Assembly (NCBI GenBank): GCA_963801855.1
Contig: CAWDGK010000003.1
Location: 83,909 to 147,908, forward strand
Length of the DNA: 64,000 nucleotides
Source: JACDAN01 sp963801855
GTDB taxonomy: Bacteria > Actinomycetota > Thermoleophilia > Gaiellales > Gaiellaceae
Reading direction: 5' to 3'
Positions 53,377 to 62,132 of the stretch are shown here, piece after piece. Position numbers and translations under genes: made by a program. The notes below the pieces were generated by a model, which was not told the DNA's origin, made no database searches, and was given only the letters and a program-made list of their open reading frames with translations. How positions within the stretch are numbered: position 1 is the stretch's first letter; the number at the start of each line of letters is the position of its first letter.

Positions 53377-55226
53377 GTGGACGTCTTCGCCGACCTGAAC
53401 CCGCAGCAGCGCGCCGCCGTCGAGGCCGTGCGCGGGCCGGTCTGCATCCTGGCCGGCGCCGGCTCGGGCAAGACGACGACGATCACACGGCGGATCGCGA
53501 ACCAGGTGCTGACCGGCGCCTTCGCGCCCACGGAGATCCTCGCGGTCACCTTCACGGACAAGGCGGCGGGCGAGATGCGGTCGCGACTCGCGAAGCTCGG
53601 CGCCGGCGGCATCCAGGCGCGAACGTTCCACTCGGCGGCGCTCGCCCAGCTGCGGCACTTCGCCGGCGACCGGATCGGCCAGGTGCTGCCCTCGAAGGCG
53701 ATGACGCTGCAGCCGATCCGGCGCTCCCTCCCTCCGCCGTTCAAGTTCCGGCCGCTCGGCGACCTGGCCGGCGAGATCGAGTGGGCGAAGAACCGGCGCC
53801 TGACGCCCGAGACCTACCTGCGCTCGCTCGACGGGCACGAGCCGCCGATCCCGCCCGACGTGATGGTGAGCATCTTCAGCCGCTACGAGCGCGCCAAGGA
53901 GTCACAGAACCGTGTCGACTTCGAAGATCTTCTTGGAGCTCGCAGTCCGGCTCTACGACGAGGACCCCGAAGCCGCCCGCGTGTTCCGCGCCCGCTACAA
54001 GGCGTTCACGGTCGACGAGTACCAGGACGTCAACCTCCTCCAGCAGTCGCTCCTCGAGCGCTGGCTCGGCGACCGGGACGACCTCTGCGTCGTCGGCGAC
54101 GACTACCAGTCCATCTACTCGTTCACGGGCGCGACGGCGGAGCATCTGCTGAACATGAAGGGCCAGGTCTTCCGCCTGGAGGAGAACTACCGCTCGACGC
54201 CGGAGATCCTGGAGCTCGCGAACCGCCTGGTGCCGAAGCTGGGCGGCGCGGAGAAGGTGCTCCGCGCGACTCGTCCGTCGGGCGAGCAGCCGGTGCTGCG
54301 GGCCTGCGAGGACTCGGCGGCGGAAGTCGCGTCGATCGTCGGAAACGTCAAGACCTTCCACCGGGAGGGCGTGCCCGTACGAGGAGATCGCGGTGCTGTA
54401 CCGCATCAACTCCCGCTCGGAGGACTTCGAGGAGGCGCTCTCCGAGGCCGGCATCCCGTACCAGGTGCGAGGCGGCGCGTTCCTGGCGCGGCCGGGTGCG
54501 CGCGGGATGATGCGCGCCCTGCGCGGCTCGACCGGCCGCAGCGAGGTCGCAGAGATCGTCCGCCAGGTCGCCGAGGGGCAGGGACTCGTCGCGGTGGTGC
54601 CGGAGGGAGTCGGCGAGGAGGAGCTGACCCGCCAGGGAGACCTGGCGCGCTTCGTCCGGCTCGCGGAGGAGTTCGACGACGGCGCGCGGACGATCGGCGA
54701 TTTCTTCACGGATCTCGAAAGCCGCTTCGGCGCAGAGGCGCAGGGCCGAGGCGTCAACCTCCTGACCTACCACCGAGCCAAGGGGCTCGAGTTCGAGGTC
54801 GTCTTCCTGCCGCTGCTCGACGAGGGCGAGATGCCGTTCAAGCGCTCGAGGACGAAGGAGGCCCTGGCCGAGGAGCGGCGGCTCCTCTACGTCGGCATGA
54901 CGCGGGCGAAGCAGCAGCTCGAGATCACCTGGTCAGGAGCGCCCAGCCGCTTCCTCGAGGAGCTCGGCGTCGAGGCACCGGAGCGGCCGGCCGCCGACGA
55001 TCCGACGGTCAAGGCGCTGAAAGCCTGGCGCCTCGAGCGGGCGCGGAAGGACGAGGTTCCCGCCTACGTGGTCTTCCACGACAAGACGCTGGAGGAGATC
55101 GCGCGCAGCCACCCGAAACAGCTGTGGGAGCTCGGCAAGGTCGCGGGCGTCGGCCCGACGAAGCTCGAGCGCTACGGCGACGAGGTGCTCGGCGCCCTCG
55201 CCGTCACAGCAGCTCCGCCCGACTGA
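53377..55226 (+). CDS. uvrD2: UvrD2-type SF1A helicase with HRDC domain, two frameshifts
   Basis: About 615 aa. Q-motif LNPQQRAAVEAV, Walker A LAGAGSGKTTTITRRIA, motif Ia AVTFTDKAAGEMRSR, motif II TVDEYQDVN, motif III GDDYQSIYSFTGA, motif IV RLEENYRSTPEI, motif V VNLLTYHRAKGLEF, motif VI LLYVGMTRAK. The C-terminal 70 residues (LWELGKVAGVGPTKLERYGD) form the HRDC domain that marks actinobacterial UvrD2. Extra bases near 53933 (after DFEDLL) and 54376 (EGVP to YEEIAVLYR) break the frame. The end overlaps the vapC-like gene. Confidence 0.9.
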
Positions 55227-55601
55227 CGGCCGCGGCGAGCTGCTTGTCGGCGGTGACGAGCACGGCGTCCTCGGCCTCGGCCAGCACCGCGTAGCACGCG
55301 TCGTAGACGCTCAGCTTCCGTTCCCACGCGGACGGGGACGGCCGTGGCAACGAGGTCCCGTGTCGGACGGACATCCAGAGGCAAAGCGTGGAGGAAGTCG
55401 AGACGATCGCGCGCTGTGTCGGAGCTCGAGGACTCCGCTCTTGAGGTAGCCGAGCAGCGCCTGGCCCACCTCCGCGAAGATGAGGTCTGGCGCTGATGCG
55501 CGGAAACCGCCGTCGTCGACACGAGCGACCCATCCGGCAGCCTCATCGTCCTCGTCGAGAAGAGCCCGGACGACGACGTTGGCGTCAAAGACCGCGCGCA
55601 C
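55204..55601 (-). CDS. VapC-like PIN-domain toxin, two frameshifts
   Basis: About 132 aa. All four acidic residues of the PIN ribonuclease site are readable: VFDANVVVRALLDEDD, LIFAEVGQALLGYL, SVYDACYAVLAEAED, VLVTADKQLAAAV. Three frames must be joined (near 55435 and 55320). GTG 55601 overlaps the antitoxin end by 17 bases, standard for VapBC. Toxins of this type cleave tRNA or rRNA. Confidence 0.8.
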
Positions 55602-55871
55602 GGCGCTCGATCTCGCGCGCACGCTCGTCCCGCCCTCGGCGGATGAGCTCGACGGCGTCAGGTGCGTCCTTCGGCAGGGTGAACTCCGAGCGCAGCTCCT
55701 CGAGCCGCTGCGCGACCCACGCCTGCGGCGCTCTTCTTCCTCCGCAGTCGCCCCGAGCGCCGCGACGATCTCGGCGTTCAGCGACCGGCCGTTCTGCTTC
55801 GCGCGCCGCTTGAAGGCGTTCACCAGCTCTTCTGGGACGTTTCTGACGTGGAGCGTGCCCACGGTGCTCAT
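55585..55871 (-). CDS. VapB-like (FitA/RHH-type) antitoxin, one frameshift
   Basis: About 95 aa. TLHVRNVPEELVNAFKRRAK and GRSLNAEIVAAL are a ribbon-helix-helix DNA-binding N-terminus. The second frame supplies the toxin-wrapping tail AWVAQRLEELRSEFTLPKDA and DAVELIRRGRDERAREIERR. Break near 55735. It would repress its own operon and neutralise the PIN toxin. Confidence 0.8.
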
Positions 55872-55892
55872 GCTAGCACTCTGCTAGCACGC

Positions 55893-56213
55893 TCACGGCA
55901 ACTCCCCGGCGAGCTCGCAGGCGAGCCGCCAGACGATCGTCTCGGCAAACCGGCCCTGCCAGCCGTTCAGCTCCAGGTCGCGCAGGGCGTCCTCGGCGTA
56001 GGGAAGCTCCCGCATCCGCGCCCGGACGACGACCTCCTTGACCGCCTCGCCGCTCTCCATCCAGACCCAGTCGGTCGTCCGCTTGACGAGCGCTCGTGAC
56101 GGCGTTCGGCCCTCTTTGATCACGAACGCGAGGTCGAGCAGGCAGAGCGGGCAGGTCGGGACGCCGTCGAGATCCAGCTCGTGCGCCAGCTCGAGGACGG
56201 GGGACGCAACCAC
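55893..56213 (-). CDS. Hypothetical protein between two toxin-antitoxin modules
   Basis: 106 aa, acidic; includes TCPLCLLDLAFVIKEGRTPS (a CxxC) and RTTDWVWMESGEAVKEVVV. No family recognised. The frame is intact although neighbours are frameshifted. It lies 22 bases before vapB and 63 bases after the RES gene on the same strand. Confidence 0.55.
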   Translation of the reverse strand: MVASPVLELAHELDLDGVPTCPLCLLDLAFVIKEGRTPSRALVKRTTDWVWMESGEAVKEVVVRARMRELPYAEDALRDLELNGWQGRFAETIVWRLACELAGELP

Positions 56214-56276
56214 CCCGTCATTCGAGCATCAGAAAACGCACGGAGTTGTCGCGAATGTGTGACTTCTTCGACTAGA

Positions 56277-56846
56277 TCATCGCAGGGCCGGCGCCGGCAA
56301 GCCGAGGTAGTCGGCCACGCCTCGACAGACCGCAGAGTCCTCGAGCGAGAGAACCCGGACGTCCTGAAGCGAGAGCCTCGGGTCTGTGCGATCGAAGACC
56401 GTGTAGTTCGCGCCAGAGCGACTCGAAGATCGACCACCACCGCAGACCGGCTGCCTCGGTGTCGCGGTGCACGGCGAGCGCCTGAGGCTGCGTGAGGCGC
56501 GTACCGGGTCGCAACGAGCGAAGGCCGGAGCCGCGCGCCGCCGGAGCACCACAGGGTCGTCCAAGGTCGATCAGCTCGGCGGTGTCCGGAAGCTCGATCG
56601 CCGCAATCGCCAGCGGCAACGCCGGCGCATCAGCCATCGGCGCGATCAGCCGCTGCCCGCGGAACCGGGAGAGCTCTCGACGACGCCGGAGGCCTCGCGG
56701 TCAGTGAGGTAGAGGCAGCCGTAGACGTCGGGGTCGCTGCCAGCGACCGTCGGGCTGGAGGATCGCGGGGGCCAGGCCGGCCCGCGTCCGGGGCCGTGTG
56801 TCACCCAGCGACCGCGCACGGTCCTGGGATCGACGTCGAGCGCCAA
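56277..56846 (-). CDS. RES-domain toxin, frameshifted
   Basis: About 190 aa over at least two frame changes (near 56680 and between 56570 and 56420). RES signature parts: RGRWVTHG (R), YGCLYLTDREASGVVE (Y and E), LTQPQALAVHRDTEAAGLRW (Q.A....G) and WSIFESLWRNYTVFDR. RES toxins (MbcT, ParT) degrade or modify NAD+ or transfer ADP-ribose. TTG 56846 is 3 bases after the antitoxin stop. Confidence 0.7.
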
Positions 56847-56849
56847 CGC

Positions 56850-57196
56850 CTAGACGGCTCCCGGGTCCTCGAGCTCGCTGATGAGCGCCGCAACCCGTCG
56901 ATAGTCGCCACGCCGGATCAGGTCGATCGGCTTCTCGTCGTCAAGCGCCTCGATCGGCTTCGACATCCAGACGGGGATGTACTCCGGGCGCACGACGCGC
57001 TCCAGCCGTTCGACGATGGACGCGAGCTCGGCAACCCGGTCGGCGCGGGTACCGCTCGGCTCACTCGCCCGCCGTAAGCCGACCCCGCACCGTGCTGCGG
57101 CGCGGCGCCGGTCGCATGGGCGATGACGCGATCGCTCAGGTTCCCTCTCAGGTGAATCCGGACTGCCTCGTCGGCAAATGCGGTGCTCATGTCCAC
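56850..57196 (-). CDS. Xre/MbcA/ParS-type antitoxin, frameshifted
   Basis: About 115 aa. The N-terminal part FADEAVRIHLRGNLSDRVIA and HATGAAP looks like the start of an HTH. After a frame change near 57090 comes RVAELASIVERLERVVRPEY and the DUF2384-type end KPIDLIRRGDYRRVAALISE, the element that plugs the RES active site. The gene order antitoxin-toxin is that of RES-Xre modules. Confidence 0.7.
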
Positions 57197-57240
57197 GAAT
57201 AGCGGAGGATCGTCGTGATTCCGTCATGTTTTCAGCGCGT

Positions 57241-57246
57241 TATCGT
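57241..57246 (+). promoter_or_regulatory. Predicted -10 box, leaderless, NERD-helicase gene
   Basis: TATCGT, 7 nt before the GTG at 57254. It is divergent from the antitoxin gene. Confidence 0.4.
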
Positions 57247-57253
57247 ATCCATC

Positions 57254-58918
57254 GTGGCGCGCATGATCCCCGACTCGCTGACTCCGGACACCGAGAGCAC
57301 GGCCGAGCGGCGGCTCTTCGAGCGCCTCCGCGACGAGACCAGCCGACGACATCGTCGCGTTCCACAGCGTCGCCTGGCTGCGTCCCGGGCCAGAGGGACG
57401 GCCCGCGCCAGGGAGAGGCGGACTTCGTCCTCGCGCATCCCGAGTACGGCGTTCTCACGCTCGAGGTCAAGGGCGGAGCGATCCGCTTCGACGCCGAGCA
57501 CGGGCAAGTGGTCGAGCACCGGCAAGCAGGGCGAGATCAAGATCAAGGATCCGGTCCGCCAGGCGGCGAACGCGTCGCACCGGCTCCGAGATCTCGTCGC
57601 GCGGTCAGCGCGCGGCGCCGACGAGGGAATCGGCTTCGGCTCGGCTGTCTGCTTTCCCGACACACGCGTCGACGCCGGTCGCTCCGGGCGGATCTACCGC
57701 GCGAGCTCGTACTCGACCATCGCGATCTCGCAAAGCTGGAGCAGAAACTCGAGGCGCTCTTCCGCTACTGGCACGACCCCGCCAAGGACAGCCGCTGACG
57801 GCTGCCGGCATCGAGCGGCTCGAGCGGCTGCTCGCCAAGTCCTTCGAGCTGCGCGCGCCGCTCGCGCTACGAGCTCGAGGAGGAGGAGCGGGAGCTGCTG
57901 CCGCCTGACCGAGGAGCAGTACCGCGTGCTCGACATGCTCGCGCGCCAGCCGCGCGCGGCGATCGCCGGCTGCGCCGGCTCCGGCAAGACCTTCCTGGCA
58001 GCCGAGAAGGCGAGACGGCTCGCCGCGCAGGGCTTCCGCGTGCTCGTCGTCTGCTTCAACCGCTTCCTCGCCGAGCACCTGCGCCGCGGCCTCGAGGACG
58101 TCGACGCGATCGACGTCTTCTCGTACGACGCGCTCGCGCTCTCGATCGTGCGCGAGGCGGGCGTCGACTTCCCGGACGAGCCGCCCGAGGACGACCAGGG
58201 CCAGTACTGGCACGCGCTTCGCGAGGAGTTCGCCAACTCACGTCGACGTCGCGGTCGGCCGCTACGGCGCGCTCGTGCGTCGACGAGGGCCAGGACATGC
58301 CACGAGGACTGGTGGCTGCCGCTCCAGCTCCTTCTCGAAGATCCCGAGAAGTCGCCGCTGTACGTCTTCTTCGACGACAACCAGCGCATCTTCGCGGTCT
58401 CGAAGAACCTGCCCGTCGACGGCGAGCCGCTGATCCTGCCCGTGAACTGCCGGAACACCCAGGCGATCAACAAGCTCGTGACGGCCTTCTACGAGGGCGG
58501 CACGCTCGAGGCGATCGGGCCGGAAGGCCCGCCGGTCGACACGCACTTCTATGCGACGGACAAGGAGCTCCTCGAGCAGCTCGACTCGAGCATCCGCGCC
58601 TGGATCGGCGAGGCCGAGGTGAAGCCGGACCAGATCGCGCTGCTGACCGCGAAGTCCGCCGGCCGAAGCGCGCTCTGGTCGGTCGAGACGCTCGGCGGCG
58701 TGCGTCTCACCGACGACCCGTGGGAGCCCGGCCGGATCCTCCGGAGCTCGATCCACCGGTTCAAGGGACTCGAGCGGCTGGTCGTCGCGGTGACCGAGCT
58801 CGACGGCGCCCGCTCTGACGTCTTCTACGTCGGCTTCTCGCGGCCGAACGTCTTTCTCTCGGTCTTCTGCCCCGAGAGCGCGCGCCGTCGCTTGCCGCGC
58901 GAGCTCATAAGATCCTGA
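57254..58918 (+). CDS. NERD-domain nuclease fused to UvrD-like helicase, several frameshifts
   Basis: About 555 aa. N-terminal NERD domain: TAERRLFERLRDETS, VAWLRPGPEGR, EADFVLAHPEYGVLTLEVKG, where D and E-V-K form a PD-(D/E)XK nuclease site. Then a helicase: LTEEQYRVLDMLARQPR, Walker A AGCAGSGKTFLAAEKARRL, motif II VDEGQDM (after a frame change near 58275), VFFDDNQRIFAVSKNL, LPVNCRNTQAIN, and IHRFKGLERLVVAVTEL. Breaks near 57345, 57520, 57640, 57795-57910, 58240-58300. The architecture is common in defence islands and phage-resistance loci. Confidence 0.75.
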   Translation: MARMIPDSLTPDTESTAERRLFERLRDETSRRHRRVPQRRLAASRARGTARARERRTSSSRIPSTAFSRSRSRAERSASTPSTGKWSSTGKQGEIKIKDPVRQAANASHRLRDLVARSARGADEGIGFGSAVCFPDTRVDAGRSGRIYRASSYSTIAISQSWSRNSRRSSATGTTPPRTAADGCRHRAARAAARQVLRAARAARATSSRRRSGSCCRLTEEQYRVLDMLARQPRAAIAGCAGSGKTFLAAEKARRLAAQGFRVLVVCFNRFLAEHLRRGLEDVDAIDVFSYDALALSIVREAGVDFPDEPPEDDQGQYWHALREEFANSRRRRGRPLRRARASTRARTCHEDWWLPLQLLLEDPEKSPLYVFFDDNQRIFAVSKNLPVDGEPLILPVNCRNTQAINKLVTAFYEGGTLEAIGPEGPPVDTHFYATDKELLEQLDSSIRAWIGEAEVKPDQIALLTAKSAGRSALWSVETLGGVRLTDDPWEPGRILRSSIHRFKGLERLVVAVTELDGARSDVFYVGFSRPNVFLSVFCPESARRRLPRELIRS

Positions 58919-58941
58919 GCGAATGCCGCTGACTCTTATAG

Positions 58942-60113
58942 ATGAGCAAGTCCTTACCGCCTGACCTGCAGTTCGAGCTCGATTCTCGTTTCAGGTTGCC
59001 AAGCCATTAGCAGTCCGGCTGATCTTCCGCTCGACGTTCGAATCGACCGCTTCGCCGGGACGCTCCTCGGCGGTGCGCTCGGTGATGCGCTTGGCGCGCC
59101 GGTCGAATTCCTCTCGTGGACCGAGATCCGGCGTCAATTCGGCAACGAGGGAATTCAGGAGCTCGCCCCGGCCTACGGCAAGGAAGGGGCGATCACAGAT
59201 GACACGCAGATGACCCTCTTCACGGCGGAGGGCCTTCTCCGTTCGCACAATCGGTTCCTCGGAAAGGGGCTCTCACACATTCCATCCGTCGTTAGGCACG
59301 CCTACGTGCGCTGGCTGTACACGCAAGGCAGGCCGGACGCATGGCAAGCATTCTTCGAGGAGAAACCGGAGCCTTGGCCCGACGGCTGGCTGATCTCGCT
59401 TCCTGAACTCCACGACCAGCGTGCGCCGGGAAATACTTGCTCTGTCCGGAGCTGCGTCACCGCGCATGGGCACGATGGACGAGCCGCTCAACGACAGCAA
59501 GGGCTGCGGCGCCGTGATGCGCGCCGCTCCGGTCGGCCTTGCCCCGATCGACGATCCGTTCACGCTCAGCTGCGAGATCGGTGCATTGACCCACGGCCAC
59601 CCCAGTGGCTATCTAGCCGCAGGCGCGCTTGCGCTGATCGTGCACCGGCTTGTGTGCGACATCAACCTGGAGGACGCGCTTGAGGAGGCAGTCGCGCGGC
59701 TTCGAGAACACCCGGGCAGCGAGGAATGCGTTGACGCGCTCGATCGCGCCGGCCAGCTCGGTAAGGGAGTACCGACCCCTGAACGGATCGAACAACTGGG
59801 CGGCGGATGGGTCGCAGAGGAGGCACTGGCGATCGCCGTCTGCTGCGCCCTTGCGACGGATGACTTCCTGACGGGTATCCGGCTGGCCGCGAACCACGGC
59901 GGTGACAGCGACAGCACGGCCGCTATCGCGGGGAACCTCCTGGGTGCCCGCGTCGGTCGCGCCGGATTGCCGGAGACCTGGCTCGAGAGGCTCGAGCTTC
60001 GCGAGGCGATCAGTCAGCTCGCAGAGGACTTGGCTCGGCATCACGATGAGCCCGAGGAGCGAGGACCTTTCGACGCCTCCACGGGAGACGAGGACAGGTA
60101 CCCAGGCTGGTGA
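58942..60113 (+). CDS. ADP-ribosylglycohydrolase (ARH/DraG family), frameshifted
   Basis: Removes ADP-ribose from proteins or nucleic acids using two Mg ions. GTLLGGALGDALGAPVEFLS, the metal motif AITDDTQMTLFTAEG, SKGCGAVMRAAPVGL, and NHGGDSDSTAAIAGNLLGA (second metal motif) are intact. One extra T near 59440 breaks the canonical RAPGNTC-LSG segment. The 5' end is unclear: ATG 58942 (SKSLPPDLQFELDSRF) fits only with a further frame change near 58990-59010, and the main frame has no ATG/GTG before the conserved part. About 388 aa. First gene of a coupled trio. Confidence 0.82.
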
Positions 60114-60748
60114 GACCGCCGATCGCGGATTCGTACTGGGTGGTTCCTGATCGCCTTCTCGCCGGCGAGTACCCGGGTGCGCGGTCGACCGACGAGGCCC
60201 TGCATCGGCTCGAGATTTTTCGGGAAGCTGGGATCACGTCGTTCGTCGATCTCACCGAAGAGACAGAGGGCCTAGCTCCGTACGACTCCCTCCTGAAAGC
60301 GGAAGCGCGCTTCGCTCGGCGGCCGATCAGAGACGCAGGGTGCCCCAGCGTTGACGAGATGAGGGCGACGCTGGATCTCATCGACGCCGAGCTCCAACGA
60401 GACGAAGTGGTGTACACGCATTGCTGGGGCGGGCACGGTCGGACGGGAACAGTCGTCGGCTGCTGGCTCGTCCGCCACGGCCTGTCCGGCCAAGCTGCTC
60501 TCGACCGGATCGCCGAGCTTCGTCGAGACGTCCCAGAGGCGAGGTGGCGTACTTCGCCGGAGACCGAGGCGCAAGCGGAGTTCGTACGAGCTGGGCAGGC
60601 TTCGAGTCGAGATCGGAAGCGAACTAGAGCGGTGACGATCGAGCATCGATTCCAGCCGAGACGGTGCGGTGCTGGAGCTCGAGCGCCGCGTCGGCGTCCT
60701 GCCTTGCAGAGCAAAGCGATCGAGGGGAGCCTCGACGTACGTGAATGA
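60110..60748 (+). CDS. Protein-tyrosine / dual-specificity phosphatase
   Basis: 212 aa. Signature YTHCWGGHGRTGTVVGCWLV is the HCX5R(S/T) P-loop; general-acid Asp candidates lie in FVDLTEETEG and RRPIRDAGCPSVDE. The start SYWVVPDRLLAGEYPGARS is typical of the bacterial DSP-like family. After SPETEAQAEFVRAG the last about 50 residues are basic and unconserved, and may follow a frameshift. GTG 60110 overlaps the glycohydrolase stop (GTGA). Confidence 0.82.
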   Translation: MRPPIADSYWVVPDRLLAGEYPGARSTDEALHRLEIFREAGITSFVDLTEETEGLAPYDSLLKAEARFARRPIRDAGCPSVDEMRATLDLIDAELQRDEVVYTHCWGGHGRTGTVVGCWLVRHGLSGQAALDRIAELRRDVPEARWRTSPETEAQAEFVRAGQASSRDRKRTRAVTIEHRFQPRRCGAGARAPRRRPALQSKAIEGSLDVRE

Positions 60749-61317
60749 GCGAGACCACCTCCAGCCGTGCTTCTCGGAAGCAGCAAAGGAACGAGCCCCG
60801 TCCTGGGATCCGCCCGCGACGTCTGAGCAGCCCCAGGGTCAGGTACGACGACTGGCCGAGGCTGGGCGGTGTCGACCTCGCTCTGACTTGGCCGGACGGA
60901 CTTATCGCGTTCGTCGAGCTCAAATGCGGCGCGAGCCGAAATGCTCTGGATGCCTGCGGCTGGGATGCAGTGAAGCTGGCGTTCGCCCTAACAAGGCGGA
61001 AAGCCTCAGCCGCATACTTGGTCGCCGGGACGACCGCGGCCAACTGGGCAGCGGCGCGTACGCGGAAGCGGAGCTGTTCTCGTCAAAATCGTTCGAGGCA
61101 AGTACAGCTCCGCTCCGACTACGCCGACGCCTTCAGGTTTTGGGAGCGAGACGGATATCCAGTGGCGGCCCTGGTTCCGGAACGGTTTCGAACGGCAGAA
61201 CTTGGTGCCTTTCCGTTCGCGGTACAGGGGACTCCGTGGGAGCTCCGCGTCTCGCGAGTCGAGGTGGTCGGCAAGGAGTGGATTTCCTGGCCGTCCATGC
61301 TCGAGTCGGCTCCTTAG
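60745..61317 (+). CDS. PD-(D/E)XK-like protein of unknown role
   Basis: 190 aa. The basic, Arg-rich N-terminus (about 35 residues) is followed by GVDLALTWPDGLIAFVELKC, where D and E-x-K in a beta-hairpin setting match a restriction-endonuclease-like core. Then AFALTRRKASAAYLVAGTT, a mid-part that reads better as YAEAELFSSKSFEASTAPLR in another frame (break pair near 61045 and 61110), and DYADAFRFWERDGYPVAALV. ATG 60745 overlaps the phosphatase stop (ATGA). Not assigned to a family; the nuclease suggestion is tentative. Confidence 0.6.
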   Translation: MSETTSSRASRKQQRNEPRPGIRPRRLSSPRVRYDDWPRLGGVDLALTWPDGLIAFVELKCGASRNALDACGWDAVKLAFALTRRKASAAYLVAGTTAANWAAARTRKRSCSRQNRSRQVQLRSDYADAFRFWERDGYPVAALVPERFRTAELGAFPFAVQGTPWELRVSRVEVVGKEWISWPSMLESAP

Positions 61318-61883
61318 AGCGCGCACACGAGTCGCGGGCCGCGGAGAGTCCGCAGGCGATCAGTACCAGATCGGCGACACGGCGCGACCATTCTCGGTGG
61401 GCGGATCGGCAGGAATGGCTTGGCTGTCCCCTCGGCGTTCCGGCCCTCCGTCCATGCTGCCGCTGCCCCAGTCGGATCATCCGTAAGGAGCAGGCGCTCG
61501 AGCCATGCTTTGAGCTTCTCGAGGAAGCCGGAGTACCGCTTCTTCGAACGGAGTTCCCACCGCTCCATCATCCCGTATCCACGTCGTCTTTGGGTGAGCC
61601 AGCGAACCGCACGCGGGGCATCGCCGCGAATGAGACCTCCGGGTGTATCTCCAGCAGATTCGCGTCGTCGATGGCGGCTCGCTACCGTCCCTTCGCGGGC
61701 CAGAACCTTGCGTGGGGAGCGCGAGCCAAGCTTCGGGCGGAGAGCGAGGGCTGTATCGGCTCGAGCGGTCGGAGTCGCAGTTCTGACGATCCGAGAGGCA
61801 TCGAGGATGGCCGCGTTGGGAAAACACTGTTGCGCCGCGGTCCCATCGAGCGTCTGTAGCCGACCTATCCGCAGCCGAGCCAC
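61314..61883 (-). pseudogene. DUF429-like (predicted RNase H-fold) remnant
   Basis: Fragments in different frames match DUF429: FPNAAILDASR near the start, DDANLLEIHPEVSFAAM and HPKTTW in other frames (plus-strand region 61560-61700), and TDDPTGAAAAWTEGRNAEGT near the end. The N-terminal GxDGxxxGW part is missing. The 189-aa open frame itself is not a continuous family member. Probably decayed. Confidence 0.4.
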
Positions 61884-62132
61884 CCGCGGTTCAGCCGATG
61901 CGCAAGTCGGGAAGTCGAGTCGCGTCGTCCGATCCTGACACCGGGCGCTTCCGCTGAGCTCCGGTGAATGAGCCCGTACTCATAGCCGCACTCGACCTCC
62001 GTTCCTGGATCTTCCCGCGTGCAGTTCGTACGTAGATGTACTGACGGTGCCGTTCCGGGCAGCCCCGTCGCGCGGATCGACCTCGTGGTCATTCCCGGTT
62101 GACGTATCCGTTCCGTCGTACCGTTGCCCCTG
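61884..62132. other. Gap with no supported gene
   Basis: No open frame with protein-like content and no clear repeat or RNA structure recognised. It separates the DUF429 remnant from the helicase stop. Confidence 0.5.
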
